Below, piece after piece: positions 53,585-63,849 of a DNA stretch of 64,000 nucleotides (the stretch's first letter is position 1; the number at the start of each line of letters is the position of its first letter). The translations under genes were made by a program, and so were the position numbers. The stretch lies in assembly GCA_011109175.1 (NCBI GenBank), contig RDEW01000035.1:263564-327563 (forward strand), read 5' to 3'. The notes under the pieces were generated by a model. That model made no database searches and had not been told where the DNA came from. It saw only the letters and a list, made by a program, of their open reading frames with translations. The stretch comes from Dicyema japonicum (taxonomy: Eukaryota > Dicyemida > Rhombozoa > Dicyemidae).

Positions 53585-55460
53585 ATGCGTATGTGGTTCG
53601 CCGTTTTTGCAGGCGCAAGTTGTGGATTCAACTTCACAATCAAAAAGGACCCACTACCCTTTCCAATCCAAGAAGAGTATCTTTCCTGGTCTGCCTTACC
53701 AATCTTGGTCGAAGCTTTGCTGATGCTCTCAGGGGAGATAAACCAAAATCCCGGTCAACCAAAACCCATCGTCCTCTTAGAACTAAACATTAACGCAATA
53801 AGAAGGAAAGTTCTGGAGCTCAGAGACCTTCTAAAAAACAGGACACAGACATTTGCCTACTTCAAGAAACAAGATTGTCTTTCTCCACTTGCTCCCCAGT
53901 CTTCCCAGGCTACAACATTATTCGGTGTGACCGCCCTTCTGATCGCGGAGGTGGAGTAATCACACTTATCAAGAAGGAAATCTCTTTCACGGAGAGGGCA
54001 CACCTCTACTTCCCCATCCCGTTGAATACATCACAATTTCAACCAACATTGGATGCCTCAGTGAATTGAACCTTTATGTACCTCCTCTCGGTTCGTGCCA
54101 CAGCTTTTCACTTCCAGACATCGTCCAACCCGATAACCTATTAGTGTGTGGAGACCTGAACGCGAAACATCCGATGTGGTTCAAAAACCAACCGAAAGAT
54201 GCCAGAGGAATCCACTTGCTATTGACGCTGAATAAACTTGTGATATTAAAGAACCTATATTCAACACAAGAACCCCTCACAGATCAAACGACAGAACGTC
54301 CTACCCCGACCTGACGCTTGCTTCCCAAAAATCGCCGCCTTAATCAATTGGTCAGTATCATACGACACTACCAGTGACCATAACCCCATCATCACGTTCA
54401 AATGAAGATTGTCCATTGAAAGGAAAACAATGTTACGGCCAGACTACAAAAATGTCAACTGGAGTTTGTTCTCACACTACGTCGATTATAACTTGTATGG
54501 TTTTGACCCTAACAACTTCAACTCTCTCGATAATGCTTTAATACACTTCAATGGTGTATTGCGTGAGAGCATGAGGACTTTTATCAAAAGAAAGCCAAAT
54601 CTATCTCACGAAGAAGCCTTCTTGCACATCCGACTCGATTAAAAGAAATTGCCTAAAAAGCCTACAGAAACAATCTTAGGAAACCAGGACGAGGATCCGA
54701 GCCTTGGAGAGATCAGATACAAGGCTAAGATGAAACAGGAAAGAGACTGGAATAACCTTATGTAAACCATTAAACAAACAGTCCTCCCTCACGAAGATGT
54801 GGAACAATCTTCGGGCTTTACCAAGTCATTGAGACCGCCTCCTTGCGAAGACCTGGAAACAAGATTTAAAAGTTTACTTTTCCGTGAGCTTTATCCCACA
54901 TCAGAAAATTGAGGTTCCTCCCATCCTCAATAAAACCAAAACGCGAGGCAATCTCGAACAGCCTTTCAATGGACGTCTGTGGAAAGATATTCAAAACCAG
55001 AAATCGTCTTACCCAAGTGGTCCAGATGGAATAACTCTATTGTACTTAAGAAGATTGGCCCCTACACATCTTGGCCTTGACCAGAATTTACAACCTCTCC
55101 ATCAGTAGGAACTCGATCTACTCTATGGAAATTATCTCATATTAGGCCCATCTTAAAACCTGGACGGCCGAAGGACTCACAGACCAATATCCCACATTTG
55201 TGCCACATCCAAAATCGTGGAAAAACTCACTCTCGGTCAGATTAAACCTCACCTCCCAGACGTATCATTCAAGCATGGTTTTAAGAAAGCTCGTTCCACA
55301 ACTACCCACCTTACTTGCTTGACAAAATTCATCAAGGAAGGCCTTCAACTTACGGGGGACGACTAGATGGTTTTTTACACAAACATGACATCAAAAGACC
55401 ATTATGTGTTCCATTGACATTTTTGGTTGAACTGGTGACGTGTTCTTAAATTATGTCTTT
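53585..55460 (+). mobile_element. Jockey/CR1-type LINE ORF2 with degenerate 2A-like motif
   Basis: The first frame (53585-53959) carries ALLMLSGEINQNPGQP at residues 44-59, a worn 2A-like (D(V/I)ExNPGP) sequence as found before the endonuclease of several invertebrate LINEs. NINAIRRKVLELRDLLKN begins the AP endonuclease. Other frames give SPVFPGYNIIRCDRPSDRGG, LLVCGDLNAKHPMWFKNQPK, SYPDLTLAS and YDTTSDHNPIITFK. The RT start follows (VRPILKPGRPKDS, SHICATSKIVEKLTLGQIKP, SFKHGFKKARSTTTHLTCL), ending near 55390 before the catalytic box. It has many frameshifts and is 3' truncated. Confidence 0.75.
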
Positions 55461-55599
55461 ATCACACATGTCGAATAATCTGTTCACATAATGTATTTTA
55501 GAAATAATAGACAATAAATTAATTAGTATCAAATATCATTGAAATTTACATGATAAATTTAATTTTTTTATTAAAAAAAGAAAAGAGAGTAAACGGTTA

Positions 55600-55992
55600 T
55601 ATAGCGGCTGCCCTGACTGCGTGGTTATTCCCTCTCAGGATAGCGAGCGAGATTCGCTCAAATAACCAGCAGCGCTCACGAGTGTCTCCTGTTCATGTCT
55701 CCTCTAGATTGACTAAAGAATGACTCAAGCATCCAGCGTCGCAAGTGCAAGGGAACCAGACGTCTCAACGGCGAGAACAAAAAATCTTGGTAGGACCGCG
55801 ACTTTTCCCGTTTCAATCTATCTCGGCCTTCTCAGCGGAAAAAACAGGCTGCAGAAGCAACATGGATTAGGTTGCAGAGGCAAATGTGTCGGTGCAGGTA
55901 ACGTCCCAGACAAGAGGTTTCTCAACTTCAAAGGGAGGATGTCATCCCATCTGGTCGTTTCCCGCCTGCAAAGACCGACAGGTTGAGCATGG
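55600..55992 (-). mobile_element. Nuclease-like domain fragment
   Basis: LSVFAGGKRPDGMTSSL, then SCLGRYLHRHICLCNLI (frame-shifted WDVTCTDTFAS...) and KKSRSYQDFLFSPLR, VLESFFSQSRGDMNR and a C-terminal WLFERISLAILRGNNHAV-like end at about 55660-55610. It follows the 15.7-kb domain in order. Confidence 0.6.
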
Positions 55993-56179
55993 AGGGGTGT
56001 CCGGCGGCGTCAAAGCTCGTAATTTCAATACTTACAAATTAATAATATTTCAATACACAATAAATTTTTTTTTTTTCACCAAAAAAAATACACAATAAAT
56101 TGTAATTTCAATACAAAATTAATTATCTACTTTTTAATTTTTTCATTAAACCAAATCAGAGAATTACACTAGGGCGATT

Positions 56180-56375
56180 TACACTATCTGAAACACTTGA
56201 CAGAGATCTAAAGCTCGTGAACAAACGTCAAAGAAGTGGGGACGAGTTGAGGAAACTTTTTTACGATCGAGGAAGTTGGAAGAAGTTGGTTCGGAGGATT
56301 GTTTTGAATGCTGCACAAGTGAAATTATAACTATTATGATTTTACGAATGTTGCTTATAATAATAATAACCATCA
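56180..56375 (+). mobile_element. LINE 3' end
   Basis: RDLKLVNKRQRSGDELRKLF, YDRGSWKKLVRRIVLNAAQ, then TTATGATTTTACGAATGTTG with cttataataataat. Near-identical to 47080-47265, so a second copy truncated just upstream of DLKLV. Confidence 0.7.
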
Positions 56376-57149
56376 GAGAAATTCTATAACATTGCAATAA
56401 AATAGAATTAAATTCAATTAAAGATAATAAAATCCTGAGAATATAGAAATTTTCCTTCACATAAAAAAAGGAGAATATTACAAGCGTCTATGGTTTCTAT
56501 TGATTATTTAAACGCTATTCTGCTTTTTTGTACCAAAAAGAGCCAAAATGTTTGGAATTGAGTGGTTTTTGACGTTTTTCATGCTTGAGAATCGTTCAGC
56601 ATCATTATCAGTGATTAAGCGAGTCATCGAGCAGAGATGTCGATGTTAAGTCTTATAATCACACATATTGAATATCATCCTGATTTCTGACAACATACTA
56701 AAATAACATTTTCGTAACTTCAAATCCTTAGAGATCAATCGTTAGGAAATCAACCCTACTGTCTCATCAAGACTGCGAATCGATATATTTCGCAGTCATA
56801 ACAGCTATAATAGAGACTTCTTTAACGTAACCAATAGCTAACAGCAATGTGACAACTAAAGTCGTGCGCTCTGTTACGTATATCTGTTATGACGAGGAAA
56901 TCGAAGGCGAATCGGGACAAAACAAGATGGCCCAGTTTCCACTCCTCTAGAAAGCAGAAGAGGTACAGCAACAAGGTCAATCGTCGAATTATGTTCAAAT
57001 AGTCTTTTAAACCAGTGATAGAAACTTGATAGTGGACATGAACTTCCAACCATCGAAAAGCAGCTTTTTTTACCAGGGATTTGATGACATTAGTAGAAAC
57101 CCAGTCGTTGATCATTATGAGAGACGACTAGATGTCTCCATTAATTAAA
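56376..57149. other. Mostly unassigned; open minus frame 57115-56822
   Basis: The 97-codon minus frame (FRWLEVHVHYQVSITGLKDY, LLLYLFCFLEEWKLGHLVLS) is not recognised. It lies downstream of a Jockey-like RT fragment on the same strand and may be its worn continuation. Confidence 0.3.
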
Positions 57150-57620
57150 AAGCTGAGTTATTTGTTTAACAACCCAAGGCCAAGGTAAAACCAATCTAAT
57201 TATACGTGGTCCTGATGCATTCTAAGGTGACTGACTGCCTTCCGAATTTTTTATCAGAGGTAAAAAGGCGTAAACGACTTCTCTGCATTCGCCATGAATT
57301 GGTTTTCCAGCATCCAGCATTAAGCTAATCCAAGTTAACTGCATCTTTTATGTGACCTTCTGGCGAAGCTAACACAAGATCATCCTCAAAGGAGAGTAAA
57401 AAATCATTATCATATTCTAGAGTCAGGATATCTACCAGAGAGAAGTCAAACAGAGCAGAAAATAAGGAAGATCCTTGAGGGACTCTGTTGGAGAAAAACG
57501 TGAGATGAAATCCGAGGCATAAACGTCCCCATCGTCCACTTAGAATTGAAGCAATCCAAGTAACAATTCTTCATTTTGTCTTCAGAGATTGTGCGATACA
57601 ATTTCCGGTTAGCATTTTGT
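57150..57620 (-). mobile_element. Jockey-like LINE RT fragment
   Basis: LGFHLTFFSNRVPQGSSLFS, ALFDFSLVDILTLEYDNDF and LLSFEDDLVLASPEGHIKDA (active site FEDD), then a jump to the 3' UTR (CACCTTAGAATGCATCAGG...GGTTTTACCTTGGCCTTGGG). The thumb is deleted. Confidence 0.65.
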
Positions 57621-57861
57621 AATTGTAGCTGCTAGGAATTCATGAGATCTTTAAGGGTCGGACGCGACTTAATTCGATAACATACATAACATAGGAACTC
57701 TCATCAAGTTGACCTCTTTCTTGATCTTCACCACAATCGGATATACGTAGAAAGATGACCAATTAGTTTTGGATAACAGTGACAAGGAGCAGAATGTTAC
57801 GTTCTGTGAGGTAGGTGATCCGTCATTAGCAACGAAAGCTGGTAGTAATTTATTTTTATTT

Positions 57862-58030
57862 AACACCCAAGACCACGGTAAAACCAAAACTAACTATCAC
57901 GTGATCCCGATGCGCTCCGCCAAAATTCTCATTCTTTCCCGGTACTCCTCCTTCGTACTCACACAAGCTCGTACAGGGCTGCTGACTGTATTTGCAGGGC
58001 CACCTTCCCGCATGCCGGAGTAATGATAAG
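57862..58030 (-). mobile_element. Jockey-like LINE 3' end
   Basis: REGGPANTVSSPVRACVSTK, EEYRERMRILAERIGIT and a stop, then GGGATCACGTGATAG...GGTTTTACCGTGGTCTTGGG, matching the UTR at 57.18 kb. ORF2 C-terminus and tail only. Confidence 0.65.
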
Positions 58031-58129
58031 AACTTTTTTGAATTAAAAAAATAATCAAAATCTTATTAAAATAAAAAAATAATATGATTTAAAAATTTTT
58101 TATGTTGAAGATCTAAGCTTCTTAGAAAG

Positions 58130-58350
58130 GCCTTTTAAAATTAAGGAACGATGGACTTTTGAAAGTTCTAATCTCCAATGCCTCTGGTATCCTTTATAGG
58201 GAAGAACCGAGTATCGTCCTGTTGTGACTACAAAGATCCAGTTATATGGCTAATATGGGCTTGTGTGGGCTCGAAGGAGGAGCAACGGGCCAAGTTGAGA
58301 TATTTGTTAGAGCGTACTATGATCACATGATTGGTTAGTTTGAAGTTACC
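58130..58350 (+). mobile_element. Jockey-like LINE 3' end
   Basis: CVGSKEEQRAKLRYLLERTM then IT, with a stop a few codons further on, followed by GAAGTTACCGTGATCTTTGG. Same C-terminal pattern as at 51.0 and 58.0 kb, on the opposite strand. Confidence 0.55.
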
Positions 58351-58959
58351 GTGATCTTTGGAATATTTTCGTTTCATTTTTCCGGTTTAAAATTCTGGTG
58401 TTAAATTGATCATTTTTCCAATAAAGAAAAACTTTTTTCAACAGGAATAATGTAGAAAGACACTTTATCAGAAACTTGTATATATGGAGAGAGAGAGAAA
58501 TAAATGCTTTTTCCGTTCTAAATAGAAATAACTTGATCGACAGAAAACCTAAATTCGCAATATTTCTCTAATCTTCACTGAAATGCATTTTTGAATGTCT
58601 TCTATGGTAAATAAGTCTTTTGTACGATCTTTGTTCAATTGTTTATCTCAACTTGTCTTGTTTTTCATCGTGGAACCACCATCGAAGGAAAAAGAAGATC
58701 AACGTCTTCCAAATATCTACTGATTTTAGACAACAGTTGTGAAGTTGTAGAACTCAAATTCTCATGAGATGAAGCTATTACAAAGATCATGGGTAAACCA
58801 AACTACCTGACTTTGAAGTGTTACAGTATACCCCTTATCCAAGTACAGTGATCCAGAGGATATTGTCTGGGAACCTGAAATTGAAACCAAAACTCGTCGA
58901 CTGTGAGCGAAAAGTATTTCTGTGGAATGAAAAGATTTAATGGTGGATCCGATCCTTAA

Positions 58960-59430
58960 TTTATTCAATTGCCTTTTTGATTGAACGTGTCATCACAATT
59001 TATCATTTATTAATTTGAAAGCACAAGACCACCAAAAAAGAAAGGTTAAACACGCTAATTAGGCGATCCCAGAACTGGACTATTTCCCGAATTTATAGAA
59101 AGCGTGTTGGATCGCGGGAAGTACATCGAGAAATGTTGAGAAAATTACTAAGTGAACCTAGTGAATATGTTTCCTCCATAACTTAGCGAGATTTGTTGTT
59201 TTNCCTTCTTGATTGAACGTGTCATCACAATTTATCATTTATTAATTTGAAACTACAAGACCACCAAAAAAGAAAGGTTAAACACGCTAATTAGGCGGTC
59301 CCAGAACCGGACTATTTCACGAATTTTTAGAGAGCGTGTTGGATCGCGGGAAAAACATCGATAAATGTTGATAAGACTACTAAGAGAACCTATTGGACAT
59401 GTTTCCTTCATGACTTAGCGTGATTTTTTG
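58960..59430. repeat. Near-duplicate segments joined by a single n (59203)
   Basis: TTGATTGAACGTGTCATCAC through GGCGATCCCAGAACTGGACT and GAGAAAATTACTAAGTGAAC (about 58968-59185) recurs after the n (about 59207-59420) with scattered differences. The content resembles Jockey-like LINE 3' UTR on the minus strand (GATCGCCTAATTAGCGTG). The single n suggests assembly joining. Confidence 0.65.
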
Positions 59431-59547
59431 TTTTTAAAATAAAAAAATAATTTTTGATTTATTAAAAGAAAGATTTAGATAATTAATTTTTTGCAGACAG
59501 GATTGCGCATGCGTTTCCACGTAATACGACATTCCCGATTCATTGTC

Positions 59548-59940
59548 TTAGCAAGAACGATCGTGGAATTCTATTTTTTGGCCTGCTAATTTCTCTCTTA
59601 TTTCTTTCAGAAAGGCCGCAGTGAAAGATCCTACTCCAATAGCCGAGTACTTCTGGATTTTGACCATTTCTGCTGCGTTGGTAACAGATCCACGTTTATG
59701 AGCAGATCTCAGGAGTGAAGTGGAAAAGGTATCCACACAGGTTACATCCCAGACCAATGATTTTCCGTGTTAATATGCAAAAGCNATCCAGGTTTATGAG
59801 CAGATCTCAGGAATAAAGTGGATAAGGTAACCACATAGGTTACATCCCAGACCAATGATTTTTCGTCTTAATATACAAAAGCGTCATTCCGTCTGGACTC
59901 TTGCCATCTCCACGATCCAGTCCGACAGGCTCTTTGATTT
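59548..59940 (-). mobile_element. Nuclease-like domain, duplicated around an n (59785)
   Basis: Downstream part: MVWDVTCVDTFSTSLLRSAH and VKIQKYSAIGVGSFTAAFLK. The upstream part beyond the n repeats KSLVWDVTYVVTLSTLFLRS and SAHKPGS, preceded by ACRTGSWRWQESRRND (frame-shifted DxGDGKSPDG). Two overlapping versions of the same segment flank the n. Confidence 0.6.
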
Positions 59941-60044
59941 ATATAATATTTTCTATTAAAAACTATATTTTTATAAGTTTAAACAATTTTAAAGAACACA
60001 TTGATTTTTGACCTTATTTACAATTTTTTTGGCTTTGGGTATGA

Positions 60045-60112
60045 CTAGTGACATGTGTGTTCTGTCTGTGCGAAGCTACAAGTATAATGGTTTTCGCAAA
60101 AAGTATTGTTTT
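60045..60112 (+). repeat. SINE-A tail scrap
   Basis: TGTGTGTTCTGTCTGTGCGA, AGCTACAAGTATAATGGTTT and TCGCAAAAAGTATTGTT parallel the SINE-A 3' end (GTGTGTCCTGCCTATGCGGAGCTA...GGCTCCGTGAAAAAGGCTGTT). Confidence 0.45.
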
Positions 60113-60528
60113 TTGAGAAAAATCGCCTTAGTTATGAAACGTACATAATTAGCAATGTGAACGGTTTAGGAAGTTTTTTGCGATATAAGAGTTATTTTCA
60201 GAGTTTTAGCACAATTCATCTCATAGAACGTCAAAACAGACCAACTTCCTCCCCCAATCAAAATTTATCAATCATTATTGCTTCATAAAACTTGTTTTTT
60301 ATAACCAACGCACGTAATTTTCAATGTCCTTTTAAAGACAGTAACCTGGAAGACGACATTTATAAAACAAAATATTTGCTCTGCTGTTTTTTTATCGACC
60401 TCCGATCTCAGTATGGGTCATCTCTACTAAGTACCCTTAGCTTGTATGACCATAATTTAAAACTAATTTGCGAGGTTCTATTTTTCATTTTAAAAGCTAA
60501 TATAAGTGTTCCGCGGCATATCGATTGA
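60106..60528 (+). pseudogene. Unassigned open frame, one internal stop
   Basis: A 141-codon frame is broken only by a TAA at 60286-60288. It includes NRLSYETYIISNVNGLGSFL, then STIHLIERQNRPTSSPN, and after the stop YKTKYLLCCFFIDLRSQYG, DHNLKLICEVLFFILKANIS. Leucine- and serine-rich with hydrophobic stretches; not recognised. No micro-intron removes the stop. Confidence 0.3.
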
Positions 60529-60529
60529 C

Positions 60530-61155
60530 AATCTCTGATCTTGTCTAATTAGTGAGATAATTGACCTTGCATTTCCTTCACCAATAGTGAAATTGCAGAA
60601 GCTAACTGAAGGTAATCAACTTGTTGCATCGTCACACTGCAAGGCATCTTATTAGTTTTATTCGCAATTGTTTTTGCGAATAACATTTTATTTTTAGTTT
60701 GATTTAAAATCTGTTTTATTCGTAAAATTTTGGAATAGATTTTGTGACTATTTAGTTTGCAAGATTTAATGCATTAACCATCTGTGAATGGTTTTCCCAT
60801 TTTGCTATCTCATGACTGACGATGAAGTTTCCAATGTTAGTAGTCTTAGCAGACTGCCTCCAATAATTAAATGTTGAACTTTGAATTTTAATATTTTTGG
60901 AGTTTTTCGCAGCTAGTTTTCGTGCATCGCCATTTGGATATTTTTTTGAAAAATCATGTTTTCTCTCCAGATTTGACTTTTTCTTCTGGTTGAATGTTTC
61001 GTGGGAAAAGAGACATTTTGGAAAGTTATCTGAGCTTAATATGATGGCAAAAGTCCATTGAGGTTAAAAAACGTTTTCTATCCGTTTTTTACTAATTTTC
61101 TTATTCATAATAATAAATAATAGTGCAAATTTGCCACAACATTATAGTTAATCAA
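60530..61155. other. Region without a recognised gene
   Basis: AT-rich, with no supportable open frame or repeat. Confidence 0.35.
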
Positions 61156-61156
61156 T

Positions 61157-62050
61157 TAACGCCGCTTGTGCCGTACCCGGGATAATTTTTACTGTCAGAT
61201 GCCTCCACTTTCCTCTTGAGATTTTACGGAAGTCGTCTAAGTTTTGGTTTTATGGTTAAAGTGGTGACGTCCCTCTTTTTCACTGTCTTATACAAACTCT
61301 GGAGAACTCGTCTTAGTGACATTTAATGTGAGAAGAATTGTGACCTCAATGCAAAGACACAACTGAATGAAGACCTCACTCGTTATGAAGTTTCTGNTGT
61401 CAGATGCCTCCACTCTCCTCTTGAGATTTTACGGAGGTCGTCTAAGTTTTGGTTTTATGGTTGAAGTGGTGACGTCCCTCTTTTGCACTGTCTTATACAC
61501 ACCCTGGAGAACTCGTCCTAGTGACATTCAATGTTAGAGGAATTGCGACCTCAATGCAAAGACACAACTGAATGAGGACATCACTCGTTATGAATATTCT
61601 GTAGCCTGCCTTCAGTTAACCAAAGTGAAAAGGAGACTTGATGAAGTCGTGGAAACACACAAAGTCATCTGCTAGAACCATTCAACTGAAGTTGTGCAAA
61701 ACTCTGACTACTGTTATCAACGCATATGCCTCGACTATGGGCTTAGCAATGAATTGTCCAGATGAAGTTGAAAACTTCTACACGTAACTCGCGATGACAA
61801 TGGACGATATTCTTGCTTCCCCCCTAGTTTTTCTTGCCGGTGACTTGAACGCAAAAGTTGGAACACGTAGCACGGACGAAAACTTCATTGGAAACCATAG
61901 TAGAAGGAAGAGAAATTCTAATGGTACTGCAGTCGAGGATTCTGCTGTGCATTTGACCTCTTTCTATGCAACACAGCGTTCAAACACCCCTCAAAATACA
62001 TGAAGACATAGGTCTGACAGAGAAATATCAGAGTGGTGCCGATTTACAAT
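61157..62050 (+). mobile_element. LINE AP-endonuclease, 5' part duplicated around an n (61397)
   Basis: The segment from GTCAGATGCCTCCACT to ACTCGTTATGAA occurs twice (about 61195-61390 and 61399-61594). It encodes LVTFNVRRI, then LNEDLTRYEVSVACLQLTKV (FNVRG...CLQET of AP-type endonucleases, Q-L in place of Q-E). Downstream comes RLDEVVETHKVI and an open frame MTMDDILASPLVFLAGDLNA, KVGTRSTDENFIGNH, RKRNSNGTAV. GDLNAKVG..E..IG.H..G.RN.NG is the RTE-like endonuclease signature. This is the 5' half of the RWRLFGHILR family. Confidence 0.7.
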
Positions 62051-62139
62051 TAAATTAATTATTTCTTGTGTAAGTGTGAATTTATATTCACAGACATAAT
62101 TGAAGAGCCACAAATTAAGCCACGCAATTTATGATTTAT

Positions 62140-62345
62140 TTATGTTAATAACCCCGGCAACACCGAGAAAGAAGAACAAAAAAGTCAGACAGTTAGGTGA
62201 TCCCAGTCCTCGCAATCAATTGTGCCATTAGAGTCTGTGATCTTCCATCGTCCCCACTACTTTCCGGAAGAGCCTTCTCTCGGTCTTTCAGAAGAATTCG
62301 ATCGGGGAGAGGAATTTCCTATCCAATCGGTATTCTCTTGCCATG
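62140..62345 (-). mobile_element. LINE 3' end sharing the SINE-B tail
   Basis: Minus strand: ESSGDDGRSQTLMAQLIART then GIT and a stop, then CCTAACTGTCTGACTTTTTT, GTTCTTCTTTCTCGGTGTTG and CCGGGGTTATTAAC. The last 30 nt match the SINE-B 3' tail. Confidence 0.55.
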
Positions 62346-62471
62346 GAAATGAACAGGCGAAATAGTAATGAAAGAAACAATAGTTGTTGTTATTTTAAAT
62401 TATATTTAGGAGGACTAATTGCATCCTATAAAATTGCAATGATTATTCCAAAAATGAGAGTTCCCAAGAGG

Positions 62472-63016
62472 AATTAATTATGTTAAAAATTCAATCCAGA
62501 ATTAAAGCTATATTATAATGATTCACAATCACCTGTTATTTTTTTGGCAAAATATGAAAATAAAAGAGAGTTATCCAAAATTGTGGACAGAAATAGCACA
62601 ATTGCTACTCTATTTTCCGACATCATACTGTGTTGAATGCGGATTTAGCATTCTACATCGAATTGTAAATAAAGAACGAAACAGATTGGATGTGTCCATT
62701 AGAGGAGATATTCGTTTAAAAATAACACAAATAGTGCCAAATACCGAATCTTTGGTGAAAAAACATCAGTCACAGGGATCCCATTGGTATTTAATTTTTT
62801 TTATTATAGATTTATGCTAAGATACTAACTTAACATCGAGTATATACTTTTTTTGTTTGATTTGATTTTTAACAATGAATTCATTTTAGATTGTTAACTA
62901 ATTTTAATTAGAATTGTCTATTCTAAATAAAAAAGCTTTAAGGGGTCGATTAAATATTAGGGGGGTCGAAAAAAAAGTCAAGGGGTCGACGAGTAAAAAA
63001 AGGTTGAGAACCCCTG
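62472..63016 (+). mobile_element. Buster-type hAT, 5'-truncated second copy
   Basis: Homologous to 40159-40704 at high identity: transposase C-terminus LLYFPTSYCVECGFSILHRI, subterminal GGGGTCGA motifs and right terminus AGGTTGAGAACCCCTG. The left part is missing from about 62470. The flank CTGTAGAC has the central TA of the 38.7-kb target site. Confidence 0.85.
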
Positions 63017-63475
63017 CTGTAGACCATTGTCTTCGAGAAGATAAATCTCCATTCAACGGAGGTATACTCAACGGCTGGCGAGATTGTTGGTTGGTAGAGA
63101 ATAGAAACAGTAAAGTCCATAGAATTTATGATTAAGTGAGTAAGATTTTTATAATTAAAAAAATATGCAAAGATTTTAGTAATTTANACATCTTAAAAAT
63201 TTAATTTTTTTATTTTTTAATGTGTGCCGTGGATTATTTTTTTTACGATTAGTGTGCCGCGAGAATTATTTTTTGAAAAGCTCTGCTGTATACCATTGTC
63301 TTCGAGAAGATAAATCTCTATGCAACGGAGGTATACTCAACGGCTGGCGAGATTGTTGGTTGGTAGAGAATAGAAACAGAAAAGTCCATAGAATTTATGA
63401 TTAAGTGAGTAAGATTTTTATAATTAAAAAAATATGCAAAGATTTTAGTAATTTAAATAAAAATAAAAATTTAAT
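63017..63475. repeat. Two copies of a ~170-bp unit behind two different hAT ends
   Basis: CTGTAGACCATTGTCTTCGA through TATGCAAAGATTTTAGTAAT (63017-63186) recurs at about 63287-63460 as CTGTATACC.... The first follows the hAT terminus ...GAACCCCTG; the second follows GTGTGCCGCGAG...TTGAAAAGCTCTG, which looks like another hAT-type terminus. An n at 63187 lies between them. Confidence 0.6.
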
Positions 63476-63599
63476 ATAAATAGACTAAGATGTACAAAAA
63501 ACTTGGCCGCGTGCTGCCATGTGGCCCTATGTGGATAGTGGGTCAAAATTTTATTATTCTTCTTCCCGATGGAGTCATTGGTTCCACCTTACTGATGAG

Positions 63600-63790
63600 C
63601 CGCCCAAGGTCTTTGGAATAAATTTAATTTAATAAAAAACATTTTTGAAGAAAAACACTATTTTGAAAATGTTTTTGTTAGAGATTTAAGTAATNCGCCC
63701 AAGGTCTTTGGAATAAATTTAATTTAATAAAAAACATTTTTGAAAAAAAACACTATTTTTAAAATGTTTTTTTTAGAGATTTAAGTAATC
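63600..63790. repeat. Near-duplicate segments joined by an n (63695)
   Basis: CGCCCAAGGTCTTTGGAATA through TTAGAGATTTAAGTAAT occurs before (63602-63694) and after (63696-63789) the n, with few differences. AT-rich, non-coding. Confidence 0.7.
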
Positions 63791-63833
63791 ATTTGCGATA
63801 ATTTATAGAGCTACATAAACAACTCAAAGAGCA

Positions 63834-63849
63834 ATGGTGGCCGACCCCT
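63834..63849 (+). repeat. hAT-type right terminus
   Basis: TGGTGGCCGACCCCTG, whose complement is CAGGGGTCGGCCACCA, is typical of Charlie-like hAT ends; the adjacent 8-mer TCCTATAG has a central TA. The left end was not found. Confidence 0.45.

Noticed and set aside
58968-63790. Recent tandem duplications at the right end
   Set aside because: The duplicate pairs are separated by, or lie beside, a single n, pointing to assembly joining rather than biology.
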